64,000 bases of DNA from Larimichthys crocea (Eukaryota > Chordata > Actinopteri > Sciaenidae). Positions 37,113 through 49,256 of this stretch are shown piece after piece. How positions within the stretch are numbered: the first letter of the stretch is position 1; each line of letters starts with the position of its first letter. The position numbers were made by a program, and so were the translations under genes. The notes beneath the pieces are model-generated. The model was not told the origin of the DNA. It did no database searches and saw only the letters and a list, made by a program, of their open reading frames with translations. The stretch covers positions 11,788,038-11,852,037 of the forward strand of contig NC_040028.1 in NCBI RefSeq assembly GCF_000972845.2. The letters are read 5' to 3'.

Positions 37113-37180
37113 TCTGTCAAAGTCAGTAGGATTCATCCTCTGGAGAACATGAATGTATGTATCCTACTGACTTTGGTGAT
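37113..37180. repeat. Fold-back fragment of a teleost interspersed repeat
   Basis: 37118-37131 (CAAAGTCAGTAGGA) and 37162-37175 are exact complements around a 30-base loop. The right arm reads, on the minus strand, 'tcaccaaagtcagtagga', the canonical module start of the repeat at 55266-55735. The left arm and loop match 55645-55688 at about 41 of 44 positions. Two module copies in opposite orientation therefore form a hairpin. Confidence 0.75.
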
Positions 37181-37980
37181 TTTCAATTAATTTTACATAG
37201 AGTTAAAGTTTTAATTTGTCCAGTTCTTCACTTTATGACTAAATACCTACAAATTAATGACTTTCTATCTTCCACATCATCTATACTTTTGTGTTTAATG
37301 CTCATTTTCACATTTTGGCACGTTAACGCTAACTAAGAAGGTAAACATGGTAAACATTATAACTGAATAACATCAGCAGTTTAACTCTAGAGGTTTAGTC
37401 TTGTTCCTTAATTAATTATCTAAGTTTGTTGATTAAGTAATCTATGAATTTACTACTTCTTTCACCAGTAAAAACTATATTTTCAGCAGCTCAACATGTA
37501 AAATCTTATAGTACAGTAAGATGACTGCATGACTTTGTCTCTTCTCTGGTGACAAGATGACCGCACTATCACTATTCCCATTTATTTGGCTGAAAAATAA
37601 ACTTGTGATCTCTCATTGTTCCATTTAACAATTTCACGCCTCTCGAATTTAGATTTTTTCTTTCTTTTTTTTTTTTTTCCTCAAGTGGACTGCTTTGGCT
37701 GTTTTCCCTCTTTCTTTGAAAAGGAGCAGAGCATTGCATTTACAAAGAGCTGGGAGGTTTTCCACATTAATCTAGATTTAATATTCGTTTCAAAATACGT
37801 TTTCCCTATTAATTAAAAGTAAACCATGTATTGTATGGTACATTATCCCTCTAACGGCCCCATGTGGAGATTATGAAGTGGAAAACTAATGGTGTAGACT
37901 TTAGCATTTGGGTTTTGCCTGAATCATTTACATATCTGTAAGGGGATGTCGATGTATGTGCAAATAAGCAGAACTCTGTG
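37181..37980. other. AT-rich non-coding stretch
   Basis: A 14-base T-run lies at 37665-37678. No other feature. Confidence 0.5.
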
Positions 37981-38043
37981 TGTCCCATGCTTTCTCTACC
38001 ACCACCCCGTCCTCTCCTTCTCCCTCCCCTCCCCGGTTTACAG

Positions 38044-38090
38044 AGGAAGTCAAAGAAGAAGTGTTGCCTCTCTCCCCTCAGCTAGAGAAG
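38044..38090 (+). CDS. Candidate small internal exon (unverified)
   Basis: A long pyrimidine tract (about 37995-38038) leads to 'gtttacag' ending at 38043, an excellent acceptor. A donor 'gagaag|gtaatgag' begins at 38091. The 47-bp segment is open. If the acceptor is the next AG (ending 38045), the exon is exactly 45 bp and phase-symmetric, encoding EVKEEVLPLSPQLEK. A charged-then-Pro/Ser peptide of this size is typical of small cassette exons, including neural microexons. I do not recognise the protein. No neighbouring exon is seen, so the host gene would need very long introns. Chance occurrence cannot be excluded. Confidence 0.3.
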
Positions 38091-38099
38091 GTAATGAGA

Positions 38100-38980
38100 T
38101 TCTGTGCACCCTCTATTACGAGGAGGATGAGAAATCTGATTATTAAGGAGAGGCATGTGGCAGTAAGAAAAATCTGTTTGTTTTTTTCTTATTGTATCAC
38201 CCCAAGAAACAAAGGTGACCCCCATGTTCCGTTCATTAAATCTTGCCTCCTCTAATTTATCAAGGTAAACTATCATAGTTTCTGCTGAGCTAATCAGAAA
38301 TAGGCAAACTTGTTAGGTGTGCTTCAAAAGGACACATCACAGGATTTGGATATCACTTCTACATACTGAGTGGGGCCTAATTCATGTAATTCATGCTTCC
38401 CACCGAACAAGAAATGCTTTATGGACATTAGCATGAGTGTATTGAGATTTTTTTTTTCTTTCATACAGGAAAGTTCAGGACAATGAGGATGAATTATGAC
38501 CCCCCCTCCTCCCCATAACAGTACAAGTATAATTATTTCAAGGACACAGAGTTGCTGCAGGTGTGGCTTTCTGATGTAAATATCACAGAAAATCTAATTT
38601 GTGTTGTATATTTTGAGCCCCTAGTTATTATTATTCATACACTAGTATAAACTCTCAGTAGACACCTGTATATCACATAACACAACTAATGAACTCTGTG
38701 CAGATCACTATATTGTTTGGGGGTTTACAATTTTTGTGAGATTTCCAAAATACAGACAGAAAGAAATGATGTGAGTTAACAGCAGCGCTGCACTGAATAA
38801 CAATGACCAACACATTTACTATCACTTTTATTATTAGCTTTCTTCCTTAAGTTTATCAGAAGACCTAACTTGGGACATTTTAAAGTTTGTTCTTCTTCAA
38901 AACATGCACATCTCTTTCAAAACAATGTATCAAACACGTGAAATATAATTTTAGAAAATTGTGCCCCTTAAAATAAATCC
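38100..38980. other. AT-rich non-coding stretch
   Basis: No recognisable feature; T-runs near 38180 and 38450. Confidence 0.5.
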
Positions 38981-38984
38981 TTTT

Positions 38985-39250
38985 TCTTCTAGTCTGGGAG
39001 TTGTTTGAGCTATTTGGCTTTGGCTGTTTGCCTCGAGAGATGTGAAAAACGTCCCACACATCAGCAAGCTGAGTCATTGCCATACGCCTAACCAGCCACG
39101 ACTCTTGCCCGTCCCTCCTCCCAAATGTCACATGAGCTCGTGTCAACCAACACTTGTGGCAAAGGAAGCAAATTAAACAGTTGGGCTTGTACAATACAGC
39201 GATATAGTTGTTGAAAACGCAGGGTTCAGAATGCTGCAACATGTGGTGCT
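38985..39250. promoter_or_regulatory. Conserved-looking non-coding block
   Basis: Complex sequence with 'agctgagtcattgcc' (AP-1/MAF-like TGAGTCA core near 39070), 'cacatgagctcgtg' and 'ggcaaaggaagcaaatt'. A 120-codon reverse frame covers it without recognised homology. Function inferred. Confidence 0.25.
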
Positions 39251-39379
39251 ACATTAAGTCTAGTGCAGGCTTTATGAGCATAATTTTCATTCCCTTACTG
39301 GCGGGAAATCAGTTTATATTCAACATTTTTCACTAAATAGAAATAAATGATAGGTTTGTGCTATAAGTGGGCAGAATAA

Positions 39380-39790
39380 TTGGCTTCCCTAACTTTCTAA
39401 TCTGTAATAAACGCAGTCTAATAGGCGTATTGTAATCCTATTGTGAGCTGCTTAGATGCATGAGTTCCGCAGGTGCCAGTGAGAAGTTGGTATTTATTAC
39501 TGAACTGGTAATCACACCAGCAACCTATCTCTGCAGGGCTTTGCCTTCTGACTGAGGCCGTGATGTGCACAGCATGCCCACAAAGCTGCACTCTCAGTTT
39601 AAATGACCCAGCTTAGCTAGTATGGCTGCTGTGACCCTCCCATGACGAAGCCCCTTGTGTAATTAATATGCACGGTGAAATGCTCCCTGCGCAGCCGTTG
39701 GAACAGCGATTGGAATCATGCACAGGGGAAAAAAAAATGTAATCGTGAATTCTGCATGGTGAACATTTTAGTCAAGTGGCATCTGATTGC
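39380..39790. promoter_or_regulatory. Conserved-looking block with homeodomain/POU-type sites
   Basis: About 400 bp of complex sequence. 'gtgtaattaatatgcacgg' at 39656-39674 joins a TAATTA core with a TATGCA half-octamer. Other cores include 'ctaatctgtaataaacgc' and 'gcgattggaatcatgcac'. No simple repeats apart from one short A-run near 39730. This is among the most enhancer-like stretches in the window by eye. Confidence 0.33.
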
Positions 39791-40850
39791 AAGCGACTTT
39801 CTTTTTTTTTCTCCTTTTAACGTTCTTTAAGATTGAGATTAAGACTTTCTGCTCAAAGATGCAAATTAATCTTTAAAACTGGACATTTCCCAACATGGGG
39901 AGCTCAGTGGGGGGACACTACAGCCCACTGAGTTCATTTTAATCCCTATGGGCAATTATACTTTCAAATGATATCCTGAAGTTAAATCTTGTTCACACTT
40001 AATTAATTAAAACACTGCATTTTAGGCATGGAAGTCTCCTTGTCCTCCTTGAGACAAAACAGTTGTTTAATAGGATACAGTAGCCTCGGTGATAAGGATA
40101 GTTGCTCTTTGTGCTGTGTATTAATTATGCGCTCTTTCTGTTTTGCTGTTTGTATTCACGTCTTGTGTGTTGTATGTGTTTGTGGGGAGGGGGTGATTTA
40201 GATAAGATGAATGATCAGACAGTAACACTCTGATGACATTTCTTTGTCTTTTCCCTCCTTAACTGATGGGATGTCATGTGTGGGCTTTGGCTTTATATGG
40301 TGTCATCAGAAAAACAGGTGAATCAAAGGTGAGTGGAGGGGAAATAAATGGGTTGATTCTGACAAGATCCATGTATATAGTTTGAAATGTTGTTGTGACC
40401 ACACCGTATATGCAGAAATGCTGTTGCTGTATATTTGTCTTTTCTAAATGTTGAGTTAATTAATGATATGTGTGCACTATTGTTTCTCATTTTTATAATG
40501 AATGCATTACTGTACTGTCACTGAGTCCATTTTGACAAATAGGTGGGTGGATGGATATAAAAAAACATACATTGGTGGCTGCCAAGGGGTTAGATTTTGA
40601 ATTAATTGAGGGAAATGAATTCAGTGGTAATAGGCCCTGACAGCAGACTGTGGCAATTGTGATGGCAATGATTGATGGTTGATGCACACACAGGCTTATG
40701 ACAAATAATGCTTGTTTTGCTCCTGGTGTATTTTAAATCCTACTTGTGTGTTCATTAAAAATAAATACATCAAGTGTAAAATAAATACATGTATTAATGG
40801 AAATAAATGAATAAGGGAAAGTATAGAAAAGACATCTCTTCCCGGTGGGT
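39791..40850. other. Non-coding stretch with a short hairpin
   Basis: 39903-39911 (CTCAGTGGG) and 39924-39932 (CCCACTGAG) are exact complements with a 12-base loop. The rest is AT-rich with TAATTAATTAA patches near 40005. No gene. Confidence 0.4.
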
Positions 40851-41340
40851 CTTTTCATGCACATGTCGATACTGAGACGGTAGTGTGTAGCGCTGAGTAC
40901 TTTCAGGGAGGTGGACCGACCACCTCCATCCCTGACCCATATGAGAGAGGGAGCCCTATCACAGCTCTCATCACGCTCCTGTAGTCAGAGCCTTCTGACA
41001 GTAGCGTAATGCTGATCAGATAGCTGTGTGGAGTCATTGCTTACATGTGTCACAACCGCCGTCCATGATCATGTCAGAGTCATGCTGGGTGCCAGAGCCA
41101 GGCTCAGGGCTCAGTGGACCTGGCTGGTTTCGCGGCTGACATTTCCCCAGCATGACCGGGCTAGTAGAGCTCCAGCCGCAACCCCGACTAATGCGCCTCT
41201 CCTGGGCCCCGCAGCACAGCGCTGGCAGCTGGAATGTGGGGGCACAGGTGCTGCCAGTCCCTGTTAGCTTTACAGTACCTCCCAGTGAGTCACAAACAAT
41301 CCCAGCATGTGTCTGCTCTGATACCTCCGCTTATTAAAAG
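40851..41340. other. GC-richer complex block
   Basis: 41030-41290 is GC-rich and open in several forward frames (79, 61 and 63 codons), mutually overlapping and unrecognised. The 'tcctgggccccgcag' run near 41201 resembles an acceptor, but no matching donor was found. Possible regulatory element. Confidence 0.25.
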
Positions 41341-41906
41341 TCTAATGAATAAACAAGTCTTTTGTGTGCATGGCCATAGAGTTAATGATGGAATAAACTT
41401 ATATTCTCTTAGTCGAACATTTTAATCAAACAGTTCTGGCATCATCAGCAGTGGCAAAGGTGTCATTTTTTTAATTAGCTTGAATATTTAGAGAAATAAT
41501 CAGATTAAAAGCTTCTCCTGTATCTGTGTTTATGAATGTCACATGTTAAAAAATAAGGCTTGTTTCAAAAGGCTCATACTGCTGTTTCTCTTTTTGTTGA
41601 TAGAGCTAAACAGAGCTCTATGAACCGTGGTTGTTAAATCAGATTGATTTATTGGTTCTTTGGAGCTGGATACGATTATCTTCTGACTCTGGGGATCCGC
41701 CTGCTTCCCAAACAGGACTGGGTCCTGCCACACACTCATGACAGCTAAATTGTTTAACTCAAGAGGTTGTCCTCTTGTCCCCCCATACCTAAGCCACTTG
41801 TTACTACAGAGATACGATATAATTGTACCCAGAGGAACTTGTAAGCCTATATTGTGGGTCTGTTTCTCTTCAAAAGCGTAGTCCTTTGTGGCACCTAAAA
41901 CTGGGC
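41341..41906. other. AT-rich non-coding stretch
   Basis: No feature recognised. Confidence 0.5.
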
Positions 41907-41940
41907 AGAGGAGGAGGAGGAGAAGGAGGAGGAGGAGAAG
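41907..41940. repeat. (GGA)n purine microsatellite
   Basis: Interrupted GGA/GAG triplets, purine-only on this strand for over 30 bases. It can adopt triplex structures in vitro as a class; nothing more is visible. Confidence 0.9.
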
Positions 41941-43225
41941 GGTATTCCCTCTTTGTTAGAGGCGATATTGGATCACAGTTTCATAAAGTAGAGCACCGTT
42001 TAGATTCACTTATTTCCTCTAGAGCTTTGTTTTTCCTCTCATGGCAAATCTACCGCACTTGCTGAGATTGTATTAACGCTAACAAGAAACATACATCAAG
42101 TGCATGATACACGTTTCGTGTCGCGGAGAATAAAGCTTAAATTCTGTTGTAATTATAATTCAAACTTCATTTAAATCTAAATCAAAAGATTAATTAATTA
42201 ATGCTCTTTCTGTTAAAAATATCACGATTTGGAGTGAAATCTTTGGCAAGTAGAACGGCACGTACCTGAGCATTTTTCAAGTTCAGGTGTTGGCGATAGG
42301 GGACAAGAGGGAAGGAACTATAAATGGCTCCTACTCCTCCTTTGGTGTCTGCAGAGGTGGTGTTGGGCGGCGATTGCGGGTAGGGGTGAGGAGGGGGTGT
42401 TACTCACTGACCATTAGTGTGCTCAAGTCCAGTACATTCTATGGCCTGTCAGCTCCTCCACTAATGTGTGAGGAAATAACTCTATTTCCTACCCCAGTGA
42501 AAATCACCTACTCTGACATGACTTAGAGTACACACTGTTCAGATTACATTTTTTTTTTCTTATGGTGAATTTATTAGAAAAGCCTCTTGATAATACTGTT
42601 AAGTTAACACGGTGCAATAAGTGCACGCAGGTAATACCCAGAGAAATAGTAACGTGCAAGGATAATGTGCCAGAGTTTGATCACAAACAGTTGCAACAAC
42701 ATTGAAAACAAATACAGACAACAATATAAAATGAGAATATGCAAATTTTAGGTATAAAATAATATCAGAAATGCAAGATATGACACAAATCTGGCTAGTT
42801 TTATCCACTCAGACCAAATCTAAAGCCTTTGAGGCTTAAAGGCAAAGACACAATCACCCTCAATCCTTATAAAAATCCCTAATAAAAATATTAAAATTCA
42901 ATTTAAAATGCACTGGAAAGTGTGTAAAGATGGCCAATTGGGTATTATTGTAGGAAAAATAATAGCCATAAAGTAAATAAAACATACATAGGGTTCCTAT
43001 TCATGGCTTAGCACATAAACTCTGTATCCTCTGTATTTTAGTGCTTATTGCTGTTGTTATCCCGACTATGACATTTATTTATTTTATAATATATATATTT
43101 TTTTATCAAAGAACAATTAGGGAGGTTAGTGAAAAGAAACACTGTAATTCTCTCCACGTCACAGTGATCCTCATGAACAATAATTTTCTTTAAGTAATGC
43201 TGAGTGGTATAGAACTAACAAATGA
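41941..43225. other. Non-coding stretch
   Basis: 42280-42440 is purine/G-rich; 42540-43160 is AT-rich with T- and A-runs. An ATTAATTAATTAAT patch lies at 42190-42203. No gene. Confidence 0.45.
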
Positions 43226-43229
43226 GCCT

Positions 43230-43640
43230 CTCCATGCCTGCGTGTTGCATTAAGAGGTGCGTAGTGGTGAGGAGAGGTGTGCGTTGAGGGGTTTAACCCC
43301 TGCTGTTCCTGTCTGTCCAACACCAACCCCCCCAACCCTCCACCTCCACCCCCACCCAAGCTTCTTCCTCTCTTCTCTCCGCGCTCCACTCCTGCATAGG
43401 GCCAATACAAACAGCATTATTTATGCTCGGCAAAACACCCCTTAATTACTCATGAACGGGCGCACACTCCAGACTCCGCCGCTCCCTACCACCCACCAAC
43501 AGCCATTAAACACTCCCTAAAAGCTTGCTATTTGATATTAGCACACTTGAGCCTTTGAGAAGAAATTAAAAAATAAATAAGTCTGGGAGTGATTTACATA
43601 TGCACAGCAGCTGATATTTATACTCTGCGCTGTGTCCCTG
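43230..43640. promoter_or_regulatory. Conserved-looking block with pyrimidine tract
   Basis: AGGGGTT (43287-43293) and AACCCCT (43295-43301) form a near-perfect palindrome. A C-rich run spans 43323-43362. Then 'acagcattatttatgctcgg' and 'cccttaattactcatgaacg' near 43411-43456 look like homeodomain-rich enhancer sequence. Overlapping frames on both strands (62 and 79 codons) argue against coding. Confidence 0.27.
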
Positions 43641-44990
43641 AAGGGCTTGTCTTATTACCTCTGTCCTCGGGTCCTTGCGCAGAGACCAGGAAGGCAGGCA
43701 GGTGATTAATTCTGTACTCAGGAGAAGCCAACAACTCCATAACAGGGAGCATAGAAGGATTTCTATTTCTTTTTGTAGAGAGCGCTCACTCTCTTTACTT
43801 TACGGTGTCCTTGGCTGTTTATTTCCATATCCTATTTTATTGTTCTCTATTATCAGTAGCTTACTCATACCTAAGTGATAATTGTGCCGTGCACATATCT
43901 ATTTATATACAATACTGTATGTGCTGGGATGATTTGTGCGTGGTGGAATCGGATGAGGATTCACCTCCTCTGTGGAAATTATTATGCATCTTAACATGTT
44001 TCAGAGCATCACTGAGGTCTTGTTGTGCAGACGTGCAGACGACACTGATATCAAAGTCGCCATAGTCTGAAGCCTCTTGTTGCATTCCTGTCACACACCA
44101 CACATATTTCACCATTCATGATCTCCCAGCAATGCCCTGCTGAATTTAAATAAACATGCATGTAGCGTATGATTATAATCGTTCAATTTAAAAGTTTATT
44201 AACTGACTGCACAGGAATCCTATATAATGACGTAAAAAGGCAAACTCCTTACATAAAGTCCACATCTCACCCAACAGCACAGTTTTCATTTTTGCACTTA
44301 CAGTCACACAAACACATTAATTACTTGTACATCTTGCCTCTAAAAAGCTGGCTAAACCTTTAGCTAGACCTTCATTAGTTGAACCAGCAAAAACACTGTG
44401 TTCAACTTCATCTTTAATTACATCATCAGATTCAAACAGTAGAGCCATCAGCTGCTCGCTCGGTGTGTACTATTTAAAATCCCTCTGTCTAATTACTGCT
44501 TTAGTCCCATATCCCTATGACATGGCAGTGATAGATCATTATTTTTCCCTGCAATTTGTTATATTCTTTGCAATATAATTGGATCAGATTAATTATTATG
44601 ATTAATGGATTCTTGGGTTTCTGTGTGTAACCATTAATACTAGGGGTTTGGAACAGGCAACATACACAAATTTAATGTTCAAGCCTCTCGAACAACTCAC
44701 TTCAGACTTTCTCAGGTTGTGTATGAAACAGAAATCTGTGCTTTTGTTTGGTTATCTTGCATCTGGCAGTATCATTTACAAGTTTTACTCAAAAATTAGC
44801 TACAGTTCCTTTATAATATAGTGAAATCTAATTTAATTTGTCTTCCCTATAGTAAATTACTTGTTAAAACAAAAATGTCTTTCTCTTCTTAGCGTGTCTA
44901 CAGGCATTACAGTAACGCTGCTTCAACAATCAACGCCCCTCTGTTTACTACTGCGGACATGGCCAATCAGTTCAATTTCAAGTTTATAAC
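43641..44990. other. AT-rich non-coding stretch
   Basis: Frames up to 86 codons without recognised homology. Nothing else supportable. Confidence 0.45.
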
Positions 44991-44999
44991 ATGATAGTT

Positions 45000-45700
45000 T
45001 ATTAATGAGAAGCGAAACTGTTTTCCGACGCCCTAAATCTATACCAAGGCTGCAATTTAGCTCTTCCAAAAAATACTGTCCAGTTATGGTGGATGGACAC
45101 TAGTCAATTCCCTGTGCATGGGAATGGCTCATTAACGGGGCGAGGCAAGCGGTGTGCGTTTGTATATGGCTGCCGGTGGTGGATGTGTAGAATGGATTTA
45201 TGGTGTCACTCAGCCCTGGAGAACGACTAATGAGGGTGCGCAGGCTAGCAGCGTCCGAGTGGGGTAATTCCACCCACCATCCATCCAGCAGAGGGGGGTT
45301 GGAGGGAAGGAGGAGTGGGGGGGTTTGTGGAAGGAGGACACATCCCTCATTACGTGAGAGTGTCTCAGGAGCTTTCTTTAATATTTTAATAAATAACATC
45401 AGCCCAACAAGAAATTAATGAATAGTATCATTAATAATGAGCCCGAGCCTTGTAGTGATAGGACAGATATTAAATTGAACCACTGTGGGGAGATCTCCTG
45501 AGACTCAGGATTTTTCCAGCAGCAAACAAGGCCAGTGAATGAGGCAGCCGTCCCTCCGTGCCAACAGCTTTTACAACAGGTTGAAAGTAATAAAGGAGGA
45601 TTTTCCCAGCGATAGAGTTAAGCCCTAGGAAATCTGCTCATGTAGATCGCTATGAAAGGCACAGCCAAATGTGATCCTTAATTAAACTTTAATCAAGATA
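45000..45700. promoter_or_regulatory. Long conserved-looking block with CpG cluster
   Basis: Complex sequence for about 700 bp. Nine CpGs fall between 45136 and 45257. Homeodomain-type cores include 'gtttattaatgag' and 'ggctcattaacgggg'. CCAGCAGAGGGGGG at 45285-45298 fits the CTCF core at 13 of 14 positions but lacks the key C at position 12. Opposing frames of 99 and 72 codons are unrecognised. It resembles an enhancer more than a gene. Confidence 0.33.
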
Positions 45701-45828
45701 ATGCTGTTTGCAGGAGAAGTAGTTCAAAAAAGGTGTCCCCAGCCCCCCCGTTTCCATCCAGTCAACCTCCCTGCTTCATATTGTAGCGGTCATAACCCCA
45801 CTTATCTGCTTCTTAAACTTGCGTGTGT

Positions 45829-45855
45829 GTTTGTTTGTTTGTTTTGTTTGTTTTC
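45829..45855. repeat. (TTTG)n microsatellite
   Basis: Interrupted TTTG units after a short GT run. Confidence 0.9.
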
Positions 45856-48800
45856 ATTTGCAAAGCCCGGTATTCTTTCTTTGTATGGTTTTGATTCAGG
45901 TTTACATTTGTCAGGATTTCTCTGTATTGCCTTTCTTTGTTTGCTCTTAGTAAGTTTTGCCCTCCAGATTATGCTGAAGAGATAGATGTTTCTGTACCGG
46001 AATTAGGTTGTTTATCGTAACACATTCTTCCTGTTACATTATTCAGTCAAACTGACATTTTTGTAGTAAAGTAAACAAACACTTAGATCCTATTTCACTT
46101 TGTTTTTATCACATACGGCTGTAATTAGACAAATTTCATGAAATATGACTATAAAGGATAGAAATATGCCATAGAAAATATGATCATCCTCTGTGGTGCA
46201 TTGCAGGTTTTTACCTTGAGTTAAGAAAATGTCAACTTTACTGAGGATCCGACAGACCTAAAACTAAAAATACTGAACAAGTTGCTTCAGTGGTGCAGCC
46301 AGCTTCACCATAGAGACCAAAGATGAGTAATGACATTTGTTTTGCACCTTGAAAATAGTATTATTACTAATAGAATAATATTAATGTTTTTTTATGGAAA
46401 TCATTTAGTAGGTGAATTGCTCAGCAGCTTCATCTTATTGTAATTTATGCCACTTTTTAGCTACTGAATCTCAGCTATGCCTTCTTGTTAACATATTACA
46501 CAAATGGCTCGGTGGATATTCAACATCTTATCTCAAAGGTAAAATACATTAATTTACACAGAGCAGATTTGGGTCATGTCATGTTCATTTACATAATAGT
46601 ATGCATTATCAAAGTAGGTAAACTACAGTATGAGGCAAAGTGCTTACACTTAATCATTGATGTGTTACCTTATTACATGAAAAGTTAATATATGTGTCTC
46701 GGATTCTGTATCATTTCCACTTAATATTGTTTGCTGCTCCGTCTGCTAACCGAGGATATTAACCACTGTGAAACTAAACTGTGACAGTTGGCTTTGGTTA
46801 ATTTGTTCATACAGACTGTGCCCAGTTTTTTTCTGTGAAGTGTCCAAAGTTGAAATCCATTTATTGGACTGAATGTGATTTTTGCTGCATTCTCAAATCT
46901 ACCAGCAGTAATCCGGAAATAAAATACAACACTGTGTCTATTTAATTAAAGAAAGATAAAGAAGGCAAAAGCAGTTGGGGTTAATTATAGAGTAAGAGGG
47001 GTTTAATTAAACATTCCTACAATTTCTAATTTATGTCCTGTATCCTTAAGTTAATAAAACAGTTTAATCATGTGTGGATAGTGCAGTAAGTAAGTGGTAA
47101 GTGCTGAATTTTGTCTCTGAAATTTGGCTTGTCATTTCTGTTCTGTTTAGACCATATGTCCCTGCCACGTACAATATTTATTCATTCCCCTGCTGTATAT
47201 ATAAAAAAAAAATACCAGTATTTTCTTCATAATAAAAAGTGGATTACCGTGAATCACAGGAAAGCATCACCAGCTGTCACAGAGAAATGAGACCATGCTG
47301 GCCAATGTCTATGATGATTAAAAAGCACATTTAGAAATTAATGATTAATTAGCTGATATTTGTTTATGTGCAAGGCAGTAGTAGCAGTGGTCATTATTCA
47401 GTTCTTTGAAAAAGTTATTTTGAGTAAGGCTTTATATTAGTAGTAGAAGTAGAGTGTTTTTTGAAGATTAAACATTTAATGTTTGAAAAAAGTGTTCAAC
47501 AGGTGGAAGGAAAGTAATGAGTCTTACATTTGATCTGTCCATCAGCTGTTAATTCTAGGGTAGCTGTTTTTTTTGCTTTTTTATGAATTGTCCTTTACAT
47601 ATACACATTATCAATTTCTCGTAAAAAACAACAACATGAAGTTGCTGTATAACTTCTGGGTCAAATGTATGATACAAAAAGCTCTTCTACTGTAGTTTGT
47701 GTACAAAAAGAAAAAAAGGGGGCAATACTTATACTTCTGAGGTAAAAATGCTGCAGTCTTCACCACCTGAAGAATTAGCAGTCGGGTTTGACTGATTATA
47801 GCGCCACCATTGCTTGTTTGGTTGCCTCCTCTAAAAGCAATACTCAGCAGAACATGGCTTTTTCTCCTTCATGTTGTGCTTTCTGCATGAGTAATTACAT
47901 CCTTGATTTCTGAGGTGGGTTGTATGGCTTCCGCAGTAGAAAAATCCTAAGATTGATAGAGGCTCCGCCAGTAAAGAAGTCAGTTTTAAAATAGCCAAAT
48001 ACAAAAAATAAAAAAATAAAAAAGCTCCTTGGACAGTGAACCATCGCACCAAAACCAGTAAGGAGGGAATCACATCTTCATTTATATTATTTCTGAAATG
48101 TAACAGTGTGTGTGTGTGTGTTCATATATTGTGTGATCTGTGCTCGTTTGCGCTGTATAAAGACCACAACTACCTTGAGCTGCACCTCTGCAACTCGTAC
48201 AGAATACAGTAAGAGGCTGACCAGACAAAGACAAATCACAAGCTCTTCAATTTCCATAGCGCTGTACATCTTTTAATCATAACGACTAAACAATGAACAA
48301 CACTGGGCTTGTGGCATTGGATGAACAAGAGCAGCAAGGCTCCTCTTTTCCTTCCTTCATGCCGCTGGTAGAATGACTAATGCATAGAGGGCCAGGGTGT
48401 AAAACTGTTGCCCCAAGGTCAGCCCACTGACACTTAATTGTTTGTCCTGTCATGTGTCACTTCCTTGAAATTTCATATCTGACCCTTGTTAGCCCAGTGT
48501 TTCTGTTTTAATCCCCAGTGTGACAGAAAGATCAGGACTGTGCTGTGATCAAGATGTGTCAGATTACTCGTGTTGGGTCCTGTCATTTTGATGCAATACA
48601 GACCGAAGATGCTTGTCTGTCATGTGCAGACGGAGGCGTTGTCTCAGTTATTAATGCTGCCCTCACAGATTGGTTCCTAGAGATTCGTCTTAGGTTATTA
48701 ACAGCTAATGTAGAGTCATGCTTTTGTCTAATTGGTCATTGAGGAAAGTGAATCTCCTCACTGTTCTGAGCACTATGACTCTAAGAACAGTTGTTTTTGT

Positions 48801-49205
48801 ACCCAGGGCTATTTTATGTAAAGGCTTGTGCTTTATCTTTTAAATCTATGGTAATAAAATTTGTATAAAATATAGATATGAAATTGCTTTTGTTTAATGT
48901 CTGTAGATCGTCTTTGCCCATTGTGTTGCTATCCTTTATGCACTTTACCTTTTAGGATTTTGGAGTGCTGTGGGAATAAGTGAAAACCAATACAAATTAG
49001 ATTATAAATGGAAAGGCACATCAATCACAGCACACATGTATTATTGCTTTTTTACTCTGCGAGCTGCTGTAGCACAAAAAGAGCATGAATCTTCAGTTAG
49101 TCAAATTATTGTTTTTATGGGAGGCAAAAATCTTGTTTATTACAAGTTATTTTGTGTTTCTCCATTTTAGCACGTGACATATTTCGGCACAAGGCTACAT
49201 ACTGT

Positions 49206-49207
<2 letters not shown>
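45856..49207. other. AT-rich non-coding stretch
   Basis: Frames up to 80 codons without recognised homology. A short (TG)8 lies at 48105-48121 and an A-run near 47203. No other feature recognised. Confidence 0.45.

Positions 49208-49254
<47 letters not shown>
49208..49254. repeat. (GT)n microsatellite, about 23 units
   Basis: Uninterrupted 47-bp GT repeat, likely polymorphic in length. Confidence 0.97.

Positions 49255-49256
<2 letters not shown>

Noticed and set aside
40329..40334. Donor-like AAG|GTGAGT
   Set aside because: No acceptable acceptor upstream that leaves an open segment.
4107..42203. Many TAATTAAT palindromes across the window (for example near 4107, 37410, 40007, 42190)
   Set aside because: Expected at high frequency in AT-rich DNA; reported only where embedded in complex blocks.
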